Shown here: in pieces, positions 29,101 through 38,900 of the stretch
How positions within the stretch are numbered: the stretch's first letter is position 1
Layout of the letters: each line of letters opens with the position of its first letter
Assembly: GCF_000430645.1 (NCBI RefSeq)
Contig: NZ_AUMK01000003.1
Span: 496,001 to 560,000 of the forward strand
Source: Aquimarina latercula DSM 2041
GTDB taxonomy: Bacteria; Bacteroidota; Bacteroidia; Flavobacteriales; Flavobacteriaceae
Direction of reading: 5' to 3'
DNA: 64,000 nucleotides
Translations under genes and position numbers: made by a program
The notes under the pieces: model-generated
The model's database searches: none
What the model saw: the letters and a program-made list of their open reading frames with translations, nothing else
Told to the model about the DNA's origin: nothing

Positions 29101-29163
29101 TTTGTGAGATTTACTAATTCTAATGGATTAGCTATTACAAAAAGATTCCTTGTTAAAAAGTAA
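26155..29163 (+). CDS. Large T9SS-secreted protein with Fn3 and two GEVED domains
   Basis: 1002 residues. A signal peptide (about 1-20, ending TQAQQ) leads into an N-terminal 480-residue region resembling a beta-propeller (repeated DPSIAVGPNHVF, YGDYSKIDVDPSD). A fibronectin type III domain covers about 524-610. Two tandem GEVED domains follow (about 616-758 and 768-908), each with WIDYNxxGDFDD and YGEVEDY signatures. A type A T9SS sorting domain closes the protein (about 925-1002, LYPIPATSTLNIEI to FLVKK). The product is expected on the cell surface or released. The propeller may bind protein or glycan; no catalytic motif is recognised. The two GEVED repeats are close paralogues. Confidence 0.85.
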   Translation: MNLKLKLLTAFLVVSFMTQAQQTGTKAFYHGKVSSVEYVSSIASRPNDLIAPDNSVREAKDKRSLGNQITSGKDPQTENDYFFRNKNKMEQSVQRAPASLVFDTYSSNSQPTDPSIAVGPNHVFVVYNTGFMIYDKSGNQLVGQTSPNPAIFPSGGCCDLTASYDNAADRWVLSFLGSGAQVAVSDGPNPVTSGWFVYNISGIQDYQKLSVWSDGYYITENTGGTNKLWALERDAMLAGDPNAQILGFNLPGIVTSGFFSPQALNVTNGNLPAPGGATILYLQDNAWNGVSVDHIKVWTADVDWNNPNNSTVSNPQEIVTTPFISVFDGGSFVNLSQPGGGTSIDALQATIMNQAQFRKFATHNSAVFNFVVDADASSGELAAIRWYEFRQSGDNQPWSLYQEGTYTAPDGRHAWHASLAMDGQGNIGMGYTSMSGPTTPSTVRVSSYFTGRLSSDPLGTMTTAEELIANGSGNIPGTRYGDYSKIDVDPSDDSSFWFINEYVNGSRTGVVGKFQIEAGVPDTQAPTDPTNVVASNITAGSAILNWTASTDNVGVARYTISIDGTVVGTSTTTDFNVTGLSPLTSYAVSVSAEDAAGNVSGNGTTTFTTIDGSTTVYCDSASTNVNDEFISNVQLNTINNTSGAQFYSDFSGISTDLNEGQTYTVSVTPTWTGTVYAEGYSVWIDYNNNGDFDDTGELVWSKSPSTDSSNSGAFTVPSGTSETSVRMRVSMKYNAIPTSCETFTYGEVEDYTINLSADGSGGGNIPPTGYCDSNGQITSDEYISNVQIGSINNTTTAEAGGYGDYTAITTNLSNTNTITITPTWTGTIYNEGYAVWIDYNRDGDFDDSNELVWSKSPSTDAVNTGSFTVPSGASAGATRMRVSMKYNGIPSTCESFRYGEVEDYVVVIGASSRDELVSFTRIADKSIQLYPIPATSTLNIEINEGKYDEIIMISSNGSIVKKINPEKSSFGIDISQFADGLYFVRFTNSNGLAITKRFLVKK

Positions 29164-29194
29164 TAAATAATATTTATTAGCCAATAAGTATTAG

Positions 29195-29232
29195 AAAAGG
29201 CCGTCGTCACTATGATCGATGGCCTTTTTGTT
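29195..29232. terminator. bidirectional terminator with A/T tracts
   Basis: AAAAGGCCGTCG pairs with CGATGGCCTTTT (one G-T wobble) around a 10-base loop; T-runs are available on both strands. It lies between the convergent T9SS protein and phospholipase genes. Confidence 0.85.
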
Positions 29233-29245
29233 ATTTAAATAAAAT

Positions 29246-30154
29246 TTATCTCCATTGAAGAAGAGATAAACCTATTCCAAAAGTTGTTTGATTATGATTA
29301 TAATCTATTAAGCTTTCACCATATCCATGAAAAAATTGCGCATGAACTTGTAGTTGATCTAGAACTTTAATAGCGTAATCAAACCGGATACTCCCTCTGT
29401 TTTTATTCCCACCGCGTAAAGAATGTTTTGCTAAAAAACTAATATCGTGTCTACCTCTTGAGAAAACTGTTAGAAATTCAGTTCTACCAACATAATCCTC
29501 TATTCCAGGGTTATTATCTTCTATCCTATCTTCTGGTAATCTCCACCAAGGCCTTAGAACGAAACTCCATGAAGGTGTTTCCCAACCGAACTGCAATACA
29601 ATTCTATTCCAGCTTCTAGATAAAGGATTCGATCTTCCATTACTTTGATGATTAATTCCTATTCCAGCAAATACACCATTCAAACCAAGAATTTTATACG
29701 CTGTAGGAAATACTAACATTACTTCAGGCTCATAATTTGTTTCTCTAAACGGTCTAGAAATATTTGCGCTATATAATTGCCATCTAGAAGATTGTGTATA
29801 TCCCACCCAAACATCACCTCCTATTCTTTTACCAAAAAGATTTCTTACAGCTCTGGTTTTAAAACTTAATTGAAACTTTAACTCTGTATCCGAAAAATCA
29901 GATGACTCTTCTGCTAAATTAAGTGGGTTATCACTGGTCGGAAAATTATTAATATCAGTTGTATAATTAGCTACTAAAAAATAAACCGGTTTATAAGGTT
30001 CAATTTTAAAACGTTTAATGCTGTCTCCTTTAATTTGCCATCTTTTAGATAAGCTTCCTTCAGAATCTTTCTTAACTACTTGACCATAATTAAAAGAAAA
30101 CATAAGAACCGATATTATTGTAGTAGTTATTACTTTACTAAAGTCCTTATCCAT
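29246..30154 (-). CDS. pldA: Outer-membrane phospholipase A1 (OMPLA family)
   Basis: 302 residues from the ATG at 30154. The longer reading to 30199 would begin inside the terminator hairpin of the upstream gene, so it is rejected. A signal peptide ends near NYGQ. The OMPLA active-site block GINHQSNGRSNPLSRSWNR holds the catalytic His, the Ser two residues on, and the Asn, in the spacing seen in E. coli PldA. The remainder is amphipathic strands ending in an aromatic-basic terminus (LLQWR). It should hydrolyse phospholipids in the outer membrane when dimerised by membrane damage. Confidence 0.88.
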   Translation of the reverse strand: MDKDFSKVITTTIISVLMFSFNYGQVVKKDSEGSLSKRWQIKGDSIKRFKIEPYKPVYFLVANYTTDINNFPTSDNPLNLAEESSDFSDTELKFQLSFKTRAVRNLFGKRIGGDVWVGYTQSSRWQLYSANISRPFRETNYEPEVMLVFPTAYKILGLNGVFAGIGINHQSNGRSNPLSRSWNRIVLQFGWETPSWSFVLRPWWRLPEDRIEDNNPGIEDYVGRTEFLTVFSRGRHDISFLAKHSLRGGNKNRGSIRFDYAIKVLDQLQVHAQFFHGYGESLIDYNHNQTTFGIGLSLLQWR

Positions 30155-30185
30155 TAATTCTACCACTTTTTTCAAATTTATAAAA

Positions 30186-30216
30186 AAGCCAGTAAGCATT
30201 GAGATCTTACTGGCTT
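30186..30216 (-). terminator. strong terminator of the S9 peptidase gene
   Basis: A perfect 11-bp stem (AAGCCAGTAAG and complement) with a 9-base loop and a T-run on the minus strand (complement of the A-tract at 30182-30187). It separates the peptidase from the phospholipase gene. Confidence 0.88.
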
Positions 30217-30239
30217 TAAATCAATCTTTTTATAAAAAT

Positions 30240-32426
30240 CTATTTCTCTATTCCTTCTAGATCAAGCATAAAAGCATACTCTAACGCCACACTTTTATAT
30301 CTTTCGAAACGCCCAGAAGCACCTCCGTGTCCAGTTTCCATATCACAATCCATAATCAAAAGATTATCATCTGTTTTAAGTTCTCTAAGCTTAGCTATCC
30401 ATTTCGCTGGTTCCCAATACTGTACTTGACTATCCCAGTATCCAGTTGTTATTAATATATTAGGATAATCTTTTGCTTCTACATTATCATAAGGCGAATA
30501 TGATTTCATATAATCATAATATTCTTTGTTCTTAGGATTTCCCCATTCATCAAATTCAAATGTTGTTAAAGGGATTGTTTCATCCATCATAGTAGATACT
30601 ACATCTACAAATGGTACCGCTGCAACGACACCATTCCAAAGCTCAGGTTTCATATTTAAAACAGTACCCATAAGTAGACCTCCTGCACTACCTCCTAAGG
30701 CATACATATGATCAGAACTGGTATACCCTTCTTTTACTAAATAATCTCCAACATCTATAAAATCAGTAAATGTATTTTTCTTTTTAAGAAGTTTTCCATC
30801 TTCATACCAATATCTGCCCATTTCCTGACCTCCTCTAATATGAGCCATGGCAAAAACAAAACCTCGGTCTAACAAACTTAATCTAGTAGAACTAAATCTT
30901 GGTTCTGTACTACTTCCATAAGAACCATAAGAATATAATAAAAGTGGTGTACTAGCATTTTTTTGTATTCCTTTTTTATAAACAAGAGATATAGGAACTT
31001 TTACACCATCGCTAGCTGTTGCATATAAACGTTCTGATACATAATTGTCCTTAGAAAAATTAGAATCTAATACTTCTTGTTCTTTTAAAACAGTTTGCTC
31101 CTTGGTATCCATATTATAATCAATAACGCTATTAGGAGTTGTTAACGATGTATAACTATAACGTACAATATTTGTGTCAAAATCCATATTAACACTAGTT
31201 CTGGAAAAATATGCTGGATCATTAAAAGAAATATAATGATCATCATTACCATCCCATTTTCTTACTCTGATAGTACTAAGACCATTTTTTCGTTCACTCA
31301 GCACTAGATGATTTTTAAAAGCAGTAAAACCCTGTAACAAAACATCATCTCTATGTGGTATCACATCCACCCAATTCTCTTTTGTTGTAGCATTTACTGG
31401 TGTTTTTACTAATTTAAAATTTTTCGCATTCAGGTTAGTATTTATATAAAAATGATCTCCAAAATGAGCCACATCGTACTCGAGGTCTCTTTCTCTTGGT
31501 TGGATTACCTTCCAAGTACCATTAGGGGTATCTGCATCTAAATATCTGTATTCTGTAGACAACGTTTGATAGCTCCCACTAATAATATATTTATCCGATC
31601 TAGATTTATAAACAAATGTACTGAAGGTGTCATCTTCTTCATTAAATATTAATACATCTTGAGACTGATCGGTACCCAACACATGTTTGTAAATTTTGTT
31701 TGCTCTTAGAGTGACTGAATCTTTAGAAGTATAAAAGACTGTTTTATTATCATTAGCCCAAGCTACACTTCCCGTGGTATTTACTAATTTATCAGAAAGC
31801 GTTTCGTTAGTCACTAAGTCTTTAAAATAAATCGTATATCTCCTTCTAGAAACGGTGTCAACACCATAAGAAAGCATTTTATTATTAGAACTAATAGACA
31901 TTCCTCCTAATGCAAAATATGCCAATCCTTCTGCCATTTTCGGAGCATTCAACATAATCTCCTCTGTAGCATTATCCTCCAATTTTTTACGACAGTACAA
32001 TGCATAATCCATTCCTTTTTCGAATCTAGTGTAATAGGAATATCCATTATCATTATAAGGTACAGAAGAATCATCTTTTTTAATACGTCCAACGATTTCA
32101 TCGAATAATGTTTTCTGTAGACTATCCGTATGCTTCATAGCAGCATCCTTATAATCATTTTCTGCATTTAAATAATCCAAAACATCTTGTGTTTGGGCAT
32201 CTGGAGTGTCTGCATTCTTCTGATCATCACTTAAACGCATCCAGAAATAATTATCTACGCGGGTATCACCATGCGCTATTAATTCTTCAGCTACTTTTTT
32301 AGCCACAGGAGCATCTAATGATTGATGTGGTTTTTGTTTTTCTACCGTTTTTTCTTCTTCCGTTTTTTTACAGCCTACAAAAAGCACTGAAACGATAAGA
32401 AATAGATTGATGATGTTTGTTTTCAT
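30240..32426 (-). CDS. S9 family prolyl oligopeptidase / oligopeptidase B-like lipoprotein
   Basis: 728 residues. The signal peptide has lipobox Cys19 (FVGCKK). A seven-bladed propeller-type domain (about 75-440, beginning HGDTRVDNYFWMRLSDD) is followed by the alpha/beta hydrolase domain. Catalytic Ser lies in ALGGSAGGLLMG (about 575), Asp in TTGYWDSQVQYW, and His in METGHGGASGRF. The HGxxRxDxYxWLR-type N-terminus and the GHGGxSGRF end match oligopeptidase B (protease II). As a lipoprotein it would degrade short peptides in the periplasm or at the surface. Confidence 0.92.
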   Translation of the reverse strand: MKTNIINLFLIVSVLFVGCKKTEEEKTVEKQKPHQSLDAPVAKKVAEELIAHGDTRVDNYFWMRLSDDQKNADTPDAQTQDVLDYLNAENDYKDAAMKHTDSLQKTLFDEIVGRIKKDDSSVPYNDNGYSYYTRFEKGMDYALYCRKKLEDNATEEIMLNAPKMAEGLAYFALGGMSISSNNKMLSYGVDTVSRRRYTIYFKDLVTNETLSDKLVNTTGSVAWANDNKTVFYTSKDSVTLRANKIYKHVLGTDQSQDVLIFNEEDDTFSTFVYKSRSDKYIISGSYQTLSTEYRYLDADTPNGTWKVIQPRERDLEYDVAHFGDHFYINTNLNAKNFKLVKTPVNATTKENWVDVIPHRDDVLLQGFTAFKNHLVLSERKNGLSTIRVRKWDGNDDHYISFNDPAYFSRTSVNMDFDTNIVRYSYTSLTTPNSVIDYNMDTKEQTVLKEQEVLDSNFSKDNYVSERLYATASDGVKVPISLVYKKGIQKNASTPLLLYSYGSYGSSTEPRFSSTRLSLLDRGFVFAMAHIRGGQEMGRYWYEDGKLLKKKNTFTDFIDVGDYLVKEGYTSSDHMYALGGSAGGLLMGTVLNMKPELWNGVVAAVPFVDVVSTMMDETIPLTTFEFDEWGNPKNKEYYDYMKSYSPYDNVEAKDYPNILITTGYWDSQVQYWEPAKWIAKLRELKTDDNLLIMDCDMETGHGGASGRFERYKSVALEYAFMLDLEGIEK

Positions 32427-32804
32427 TATAAAAGTTTGATTAAAATGTAAAATGAGTGTTTTTAATTATATAAAAAAAATTTAGTATTTGGATTTAAAAA
32501 TACTAGTATTCTACTACAATTGGTAATTAATTCAATTTTAAATTAAATAAGCCCTATTTCTATTCCACTATTTTTCCATAAATAATAAACGAATTCTATA
32601 TAATTCTCTACGTATTCTAAAGGCTAAATGATCCTTTAAGATCATATGCTAATTTTATGTTTAAATTGGTCAACCAATTATTATTTAAAACACACTTATT
32701 CTTTTTCATAAAACCAATCAATACCATATTACTTCCATTAAAATTATAATACCTGTAGATTATGAAAAAGAAACTGACTAATAATGAAACAATAACTATA
32801 TACC
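32427..32804. other. 378-base divergent intergenic region
   Basis: Promoter region for the S9 peptidase (-) and the secreted lyase-like gene (+). It contains the dyad at 32664-32679 and a small 6-bp hairpin (ATGATC/GATCAT, 32628-32645). A 66-codon minus-strand reading frame overlaps the lyase start and is not considered a gene. Confidence 0.5.
32664..32679. promoter_or_regulatory. 16-bp dyad AATTGGT-CA-ACCAATT
   Basis: Perfect 7-bp arms with a 2-base centre, 125 bases before the lyase-like gene. It has the size and symmetry of a homodimeric repressor operator. Confidence 0.4.
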
Positions 32805-35800
32805 ATGAAAATTTCAAACTGTAGCTTCTTAATAACCCTTGGGATATTCCTACTACTCACAAATACTTCTAAGGCTCAAATTCTTTTGTCTCATGATTTT
32901 GACAACGGCAATCTTGGTCCATTTAATGTCTGTACAACTCAAAACCCTAATTACTCCAAAGTTGTTAATGGACGTCTAAAAACTTGGTGGACATCAGAAG
33001 GATATAATGGAACAAGAATGGACAAAGGAGCCGAAGCATGTGGAGACCAATGGACAACATACAAAGAAGGATGGTATGGCATGAATTTAGAGTTAGGTTC
33101 TGACTATCCTAAAAACAAAAAAGCAGGTATTGCTCAGATTTTTGGATTTATTCCTGGTTTTTGGTCTTGGGAGTCAATGTTACAAGTTGAAAATGGGGAC
33201 TTAACAATTATTCATAGATCTAATGGTGGCAGTAGTAGTAATGTTGAAGAAGTAGTATATTCTAATTTTCCTTATGAAACAGAGGTTCCGATTGTGATTC
33301 ATTTTATTTTATCTAATCAAAACAAAGGTGAATTTGAGATTTGGGTCAATGGAGTTAGTGAATACCGAAAAACGAATATAAATTTTGGATTCGGAAATTT
33401 TGATAGTAACGATGTGAAGATAGGAAATGTAGATCAAGATTTTGGGTCCGAAGAAGCTGGTTCATTAACAGTTTTAAAAATGGGACAGTATAATTTTCAA
33501 GATTCGGAATATGAGACCAATGAAACAAGAACCGTTTATTATGATAATGTTTCTTGGTATAATGGTCCTAACGGATATGATATTGTTAATCCTAGCGAAG
33601 ATACAGTGGAGCTTTGTGAAAGTCATGATGCATTTTCGCAGATAGAAGCAGAAGATTTTTGTGAACAATCTGGTATACAAACTGGAACTACTAATTCTTT
33701 TGTAGGATGGGTAAATAATGGTGACTGGGTACAATATAAAAATATTGATTTTGGTTCTGGTGCAAATTCAATAGAAATGTCTGTATCAAGTGGGACTTCT
33801 GGAGGGACAATTGAAATAAGACAAGGAAGTATTTCCGGAACTTTATTGGGAACAGTAGAAGTTACTAATACTGGATCTTTTACATCATGGGAAACCCTAA
33901 CAGCAAATATATCAGAAATAAGTGAAAAGCAAGATATTTATTTGGTCTTTAAGGGAGGAAGTGGATATTTATTAGATGTTGATTGGTTTCAGTTTTCGGA
34001 AGATACGACAACTAACCTTTGTAATTCACCGTTAACAGATGTAACACCTCCTTCTAACCTTGCTTCTGGTATTAGTTATGTATATTATGAAGGTAATTGG
34101 AATTCGCTTCCTAATTTTAATTCACTATCACCAATATCTACTGGAATAGCATCTGCAATTGATCTTAGTAATACGCAAAGTCAAGATAATTTCGGATTAA
34201 CATTTGATGGCTATATAAATGTACCAAGTAATGGTAGTTATACATTTTACACAACATCCGACGATGGTTCTACTCTTTGGATTGATGGAATTAAAGTAGT
34301 AGATAATGATGGATTACACGGTGCACGTGAAGAATCCGGAACAGTTTGTTTAGAAGCTGGATATCATGAGATAGAAGTTCAATTTTTTGAAAGAACTGGT
34401 GGAAATGTATTGTCTGTGGCATATGAAGGTCCAGGTATTTCTAAGCAAAATGTACCTACTTATTATGGAGCTACTAATAATACAATTATCATTCAAGAAG
34501 ATGAAACTGGATTCTGCTCTGCTGAAGGAACTATTGATAACAATCATACAGGACATACAGGAACAGGTTTTATCAATACTGCAAATGCAAATGGCAATGG
34601 GATAGATTGGAAATTAAATGGATCAGCCGGATCTTATACCATTACTTGGAGATATGCTAGCACAAGTAACCGATCTGCAAATTTAATAGTAGATGGATCT
34701 ACAGTAGCTAGTAATATTTCTTTTAACACTACGGGAAGCTGGACTACTTGGGAAACAGAATCAATAACAGTGAATCTTTCTGATGGAATAAAGGATGTAC
34801 GTTTGGAAGCAACTAATAACTCAGGACTTGGTAATATTGATTATGTACAAGTTACAGGACCAAATGTCTCAGTATTGTCTTGCACAACCATTGGGGAAGA
34901 TTGTTCAGATTTCTTTGGAGGACTTTCAATTACACAAACTAATCCTGGTTGTAGCAACAATAATGGTCAAATTATTGTCAATTTCGAAGATTCAGATGTG
35001 TATACACAAATTCAATTAAGTATTGATGGAGGAAACTCCTACCCTATTACTGTTAATGACAATACTGGCTCTTATAGTTTTACAGGTTTGAGTAATGCAG
35101 AATATCAAGTAGCTGCTAGATATGCAGGTGGAGATTGCGAATACAATGTGGCGCATCTAATTCTAATTCAGGATTGTGGAGATATTCCTTTAAATCCTGG
35201 AGGAGTTTCTTGGCACGACAGTTATGAAGCTAACGGGTTTTGTTGGTGTAGCACTAATTTTGATCACAATTTAGGAAGTAAAAAAGTAATTGTTAATGGA
35301 ACACAGTACAGTGTAGTTGATATTTGTGATGAATTAGAAAAGCACCCATTATTTAGGTCTAGAAATAATGGAGACAATATCTATAACGATGTTCAATGTG
35401 GAAACGGACCTATCAATGATTCGAATGACGAACCATTATGTCCCGGTAGAGTTGATATGGGTGTTGAAGGATGTTTAGTAAGAGGTGTACATTGGGATAT
35501 GGAATGGCTAGCAAGTAGAGATCGTTTTAAAACAGATAATAAATTTCCTGAAAATGTAGCAAAAGAATCGCCTACAGTATACCCTAACCCTTTAAAAGAA
35601 AATAGTTTACTAAACATAACTGTTTCTGGTTTAGGTTTAGCTCGAGTAGAAGTTTATAATTTAGCTGGTTTACGAATACATTCAGAAAATATTAATGGAA
35701 AATCAGCAGCTTTAGATTTACAACATTTGAATACTGGCGTTTATATCATAAAAATACTTGATAATAAACAATCATACTTCGATAAAATAAGTGTTTTTAA

Positions 35801-35807
35801 AACTTAA
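32805..35807 (+). CDS. T9SS-secreted multidomain protein: polysaccharide-lyase-like, CBM, PA14, CBM, Cys-rich module
   Basis: 1000 residues. Signal peptide (about 1-24, ending SKAQ). Residues about 26-265 look like a jelly-roll polysaccharide lyase of the PF14099 kind (GWYGMNLELGSDYPK, KAGIAQIFGF, then a C-terminal YYDNVSWYNG strand). A CBM6-like module follows (about 275-400, AEDFCEQSGIQ, VDWFQF), then a PA14-like domain (about 414-560, TSDDGSTLWIDGIKVVDNDG) and a second CBM (about 568-690). Next is a repeat region (about 706-790) and an unrecognised Cys/Trp-rich module (about 795-908). A T9SS sorting domain is at about 922-1000. It probably degrades an algal or animal glycan at the surface; the lyase call is moderate. 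Confidence 0.75.
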   Translation: MKISNCSFLITLGIFLLLTNTSKAQILLSHDFDNGNLGPFNVCTTQNPNYSKVVNGRLKTWWTSEGYNGTRMDKGAEACGDQWTTYKEGWYGMNLELGSDYPKNKKAGIAQIFGFIPGFWSWESMLQVENGDLTIIHRSNGGSSSNVEEVVYSNFPYETEVPIVIHFILSNQNKGEFEIWVNGVSEYRKTNINFGFGNFDSNDVKIGNVDQDFGSEEAGSLTVLKMGQYNFQDSEYETNETRTVYYDNVSWYNGPNGYDIVNPSEDTVELCESHDAFSQIEAEDFCEQSGIQTGTTNSFVGWVNNGDWVQYKNIDFGSGANSIEMSVSSGTSGGTIEIRQGSISGTLLGTVEVTNTGSFTSWETLTANISEISEKQDIYLVFKGGSGYLLDVDWFQFSEDTTTNLCNSPLTDVTPPSNLASGISYVYYEGNWNSLPNFNSLSPISTGIASAIDLSNTQSQDNFGLTFDGYINVPSNGSYTFYTTSDDGSTLWIDGIKVVDNDGLHGAREESGTVCLEAGYHEIEVQFFERTGGNVLSVAYEGPGISKQNVPTYYGATNNTIIIQEDETGFCSAEGTIDNNHTGHTGTGFINTANANGNGIDWKLNGSAGSYTITWRYASTSNRSANLIVDGSTVASNISFNTTGSWTTWETESITVNLSDGIKDVRLEATNNSGLGNIDYVQVTGPNVSVLSCTTIGEDCSDFFGGLSITQTNPGCSNNNGQIIVNFEDSDVYTQIQLSIDGGNSYPITVNDNTGSYSFTGLSNAEYQVAARYAGGDCEYNVAHLILIQDCGDIPLNPGGVSWHDSYEANGFCWCSTNFDHNLGSKKVIVNGTQYSVVDICDELEKHPLFRSRNNGDNIYNDVQCGNGPINDSNDEPLCPGRVDMGVEGCLVRGVHWDMEWLASRDRFKTDNKFPENVAKESPTVYPNPLKENSLLNITVSGLGLARVEVYNLAGLRIHSENINGKSAALDLQHLNTGVYIIKILDNKQSYFDKISVFKT

Positions 35808-35848
35808 GATGAATTAAATAAAGATTATATTCTTATATAAAAATCTCT

Positions 35849-35890
35849 TAAATAAGTAAGCCTTTCATTTTTGAAAGGCTTACTTATTTA
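35849..35890. terminator. perfect 19-bp bidirectional terminator
   Basis: TAAATAAGTAAGCCTTTCA (35849-35867) and exact complement (35872-35890) around a TTTT loop. It lies between the convergent lyase-like and ABC/M1 genes and is the longest perfect hairpin noted in the window. Confidence 0.85.
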
Positions 35891-35918
35891 ATCATTAAAC
35901 ATTACCTTAACAAACAAG

Positions 35919-38900
35919 TTATTCTACTTTTTCAAATAAATCAGTAATAATATACTGCAAATCTTCTGGTGTAACCTGTCTAAAATATGAGAGTAAATCT
36001 TTTGTTGTTGCATATCTACCAGACGCGGTTTTAAGCATCCCATTCTGACTGTGCCAATCTTTTATAAAATCCTCTAATGCTTTGTTAACAGCATTTTCAC
36101 CTATTTCTTGTTGCAATGTATACATAGCTACGGCTCCTTTGTTATAATAGACATAATCTTGATTCTCTACTAATGCCAGTGAAGGTTCTCGCGCATTGGA
36201 TTTTTTTCGTTTTTTGTTATATATCTCTTTTTGAAATTCTAAAAACTGTTGCACCTTTTCTTCTGAATAATTATTTTTTAAAACCATCAGAGCTGCATAT
36301 TGAGACAACGTTTCTAAAATCATATGACGCCCTTGTACGTTTGCAGCTTCTACTTGCATACCAAACCATTGATGCGCAACCTCATGCGCTGTAACATAAA
36401 ACGCCATATCCACATCTTGCTCATCATCAATATCTAATACAAATCCTATAGCTTCAGAAAAAGGAATAGTATTAGGAAAAGACTGAGCAAATACTTCGTA
36501 TCTAGGAAATTCCATAATACGTAATTGTTCATATTGATAAGGACTGAAATTAGTACTATAATAGTTTAAAGAAGCTTTCATCGAAGCCATCATTCTATCT
36601 AAATTATATATATGATTATTGTGATAATATATTTCTAAGGATACAGGTTTAGTAAAATCAGTGATAGACGACTCCCAAACATCTTTTCTTGTTTCATATT
36701 CTGCAGAAACAATCGAATAGAAGTTTATCATCGGAGAATTCGTTTTATAATGAAAATAATTTCGGTTATTCTCTTCCCATTGTTTCATTAAAGTACCAGA
36801 AGTAATTGCAGTTTGCTTATTATTTGTACCAATAATAGCTTCAAAATTAATTCCATCAGAATCGCCTCCAGAAACTCCATTAACCAATTCACGTTCATCC
36901 TCTCTCCTAGCCTTATTTTGTCTAGTACCAAGTTTATATTCCTCCCGCTTATCCTCATCACGAACTTCATATTTTTTATTATAACCTATTGTTGGGAACT
37001 CCTGATTATTCAAAAAAGTACCATTATTTACTATTTGTGTACTGGAATTATCATCTTCGAATCCTATGGGGTTATAAGATTGTATAAATTTCATTTTAAT
37101 AGAATCTCCCGGCAGTAATGTTTCGGATAAAGAATAAATCGAATAATCAAATTGACTATATTTAGTGTCTATAGATACATTATTTCCGACGAAAATAACA
37201 GAATCCAATTGTACGTGTGATGCTATTTTTTTTTGAATATGAATATCACGTATTGGTTGATCCAATGTATTCTTTAAAATAAAATATCCATGAACTTCAT
37301 AAGACCTATTTTCAGGAAACAATTCAATATTTAAATTCACTTTGGTAATCTTAGGTTGCGGTATATACTCATATTGTTTTAGCGCCTTTTCATAATTAGC
37401 ACGAAATGTTATTTCTTCTGAATTTGTCCAATAATCATTTAGTATATTAATATTATAAAATATATAAACTCCTATACCTATGAATACAAGACTGGCAGAA
37501 ATAACAAACCACTTTATTGGTTTAGAAAAACGATATCTAATAGTTTTAAAGCGTTTAACTAGTCCTGTTTCTGTTCCTCTGACAGAGAAAACAGCACTAA
37601 TGACTAATAACAAACTACCAAACACCAACCAATAGCTTTTAATCCAGAGATATGGTTTTAGAAAATGGCCATAACCATTCATACTCGAATATGTCCCTAA
37701 AGTTTTACCTCCAAATTTGTACAAGCTATGTTGAAATCCAAAATATTCTGAACTTATATTGATAATGAAAAACAATAATGTGAGTAAGATTCCAACAAAT
37801 TTATTATTACTTATAACTTGAAACAAAAGTGCAATGACGGTATAAAGAACTAAGAATGGTAATATTTCTAAAAAGAATCCAAAGAAATAAACCTTCAATT
37901 CAAAATTATAATACCCGTTAACAATCTGAAACAGTATTCCTGTTATAATTAAGCTTAACATCAATATGATATAAATACTAACAAGAGCAACAAATTTACT
38001 AATCAATGGAATGGTATCAGAAATGGGGGTAGCATCAAATATTAAGTTTAGTTTAGCATTTCTTTCTTTCCAAATAAGCTCTCCAGAATAAAAAAGAAGA
38101 AGAATTACAAAAAAATAGAGAGACATTTCCTGCAATTCTTCTACAATAAAATATGCTGCAGGGTAGCTATCCACTCCATAAACAGTTCCTAAACTCACGG
38201 AATTGATCAAAATAATAATCATTCCACAGATAACGATTGCCCAAAACGAAGTCTCTTTTAATAAGGAAATAATATAAAATTTAGAAAGCACTATTAATTG
38301 AAGACAATATGTTTTGATTGTATATTGTACGCTTATATTAGGTGTAGAATACCCAAGTACTGATAATTCTTCTTCAATATTTGATTTTTTAACCTTATTT
38401 TTTTTAGAAGTTTTTGAACTAATAGTAAAGGAAAATTTACGATAACCTATCATTAGAATAATGACACCTAACACCATCCAAAATAACTTATTATGAAGCA
38501 TCACACCATTAAATAATATTTCTAACGAATTACGTTCTGTAACAGACCAATTCTTAGAAACTTGAGTAAGTGTTGTTAATGAAAAAGGATCCAAAATAGC
38601 CTGTATATATTCGTTTTTTACAGCTTTAGTAAGTAAAAAAAATACGAATAAGAAAATCCCTTGTGTATAAACCACGAGTAATTTTTTACTTAACATCCCA
38701 GTAACAAAAAACAAGGAAGCTCCAAAAAATAATATAGGAAGTACTATAATTACAAACGATTGTAAATAATTTATTGGCATAAATGGTAATAAATCTTGAT
38801 GCCAAGGCATGAGTTCACCGACAATCATACCAAACAATACTGCACTAAAAATGAATAATAATACTGTAAATGATCCTAAAAATCGTCCAATGATATAATC

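Noticed and set aside
30155..30199. Extended start of the phospholipase gene
   Set aside because: The added codons are the terminator hairpin and T-run of the upstream S9 peptidase gene.
32617..32817. 66-residue minus-strand ORF with one hydrophobic helix
   Set aside because: It overlaps the start of the secreted lyase-like gene and runs through its promoter region, and shows no family likeness.
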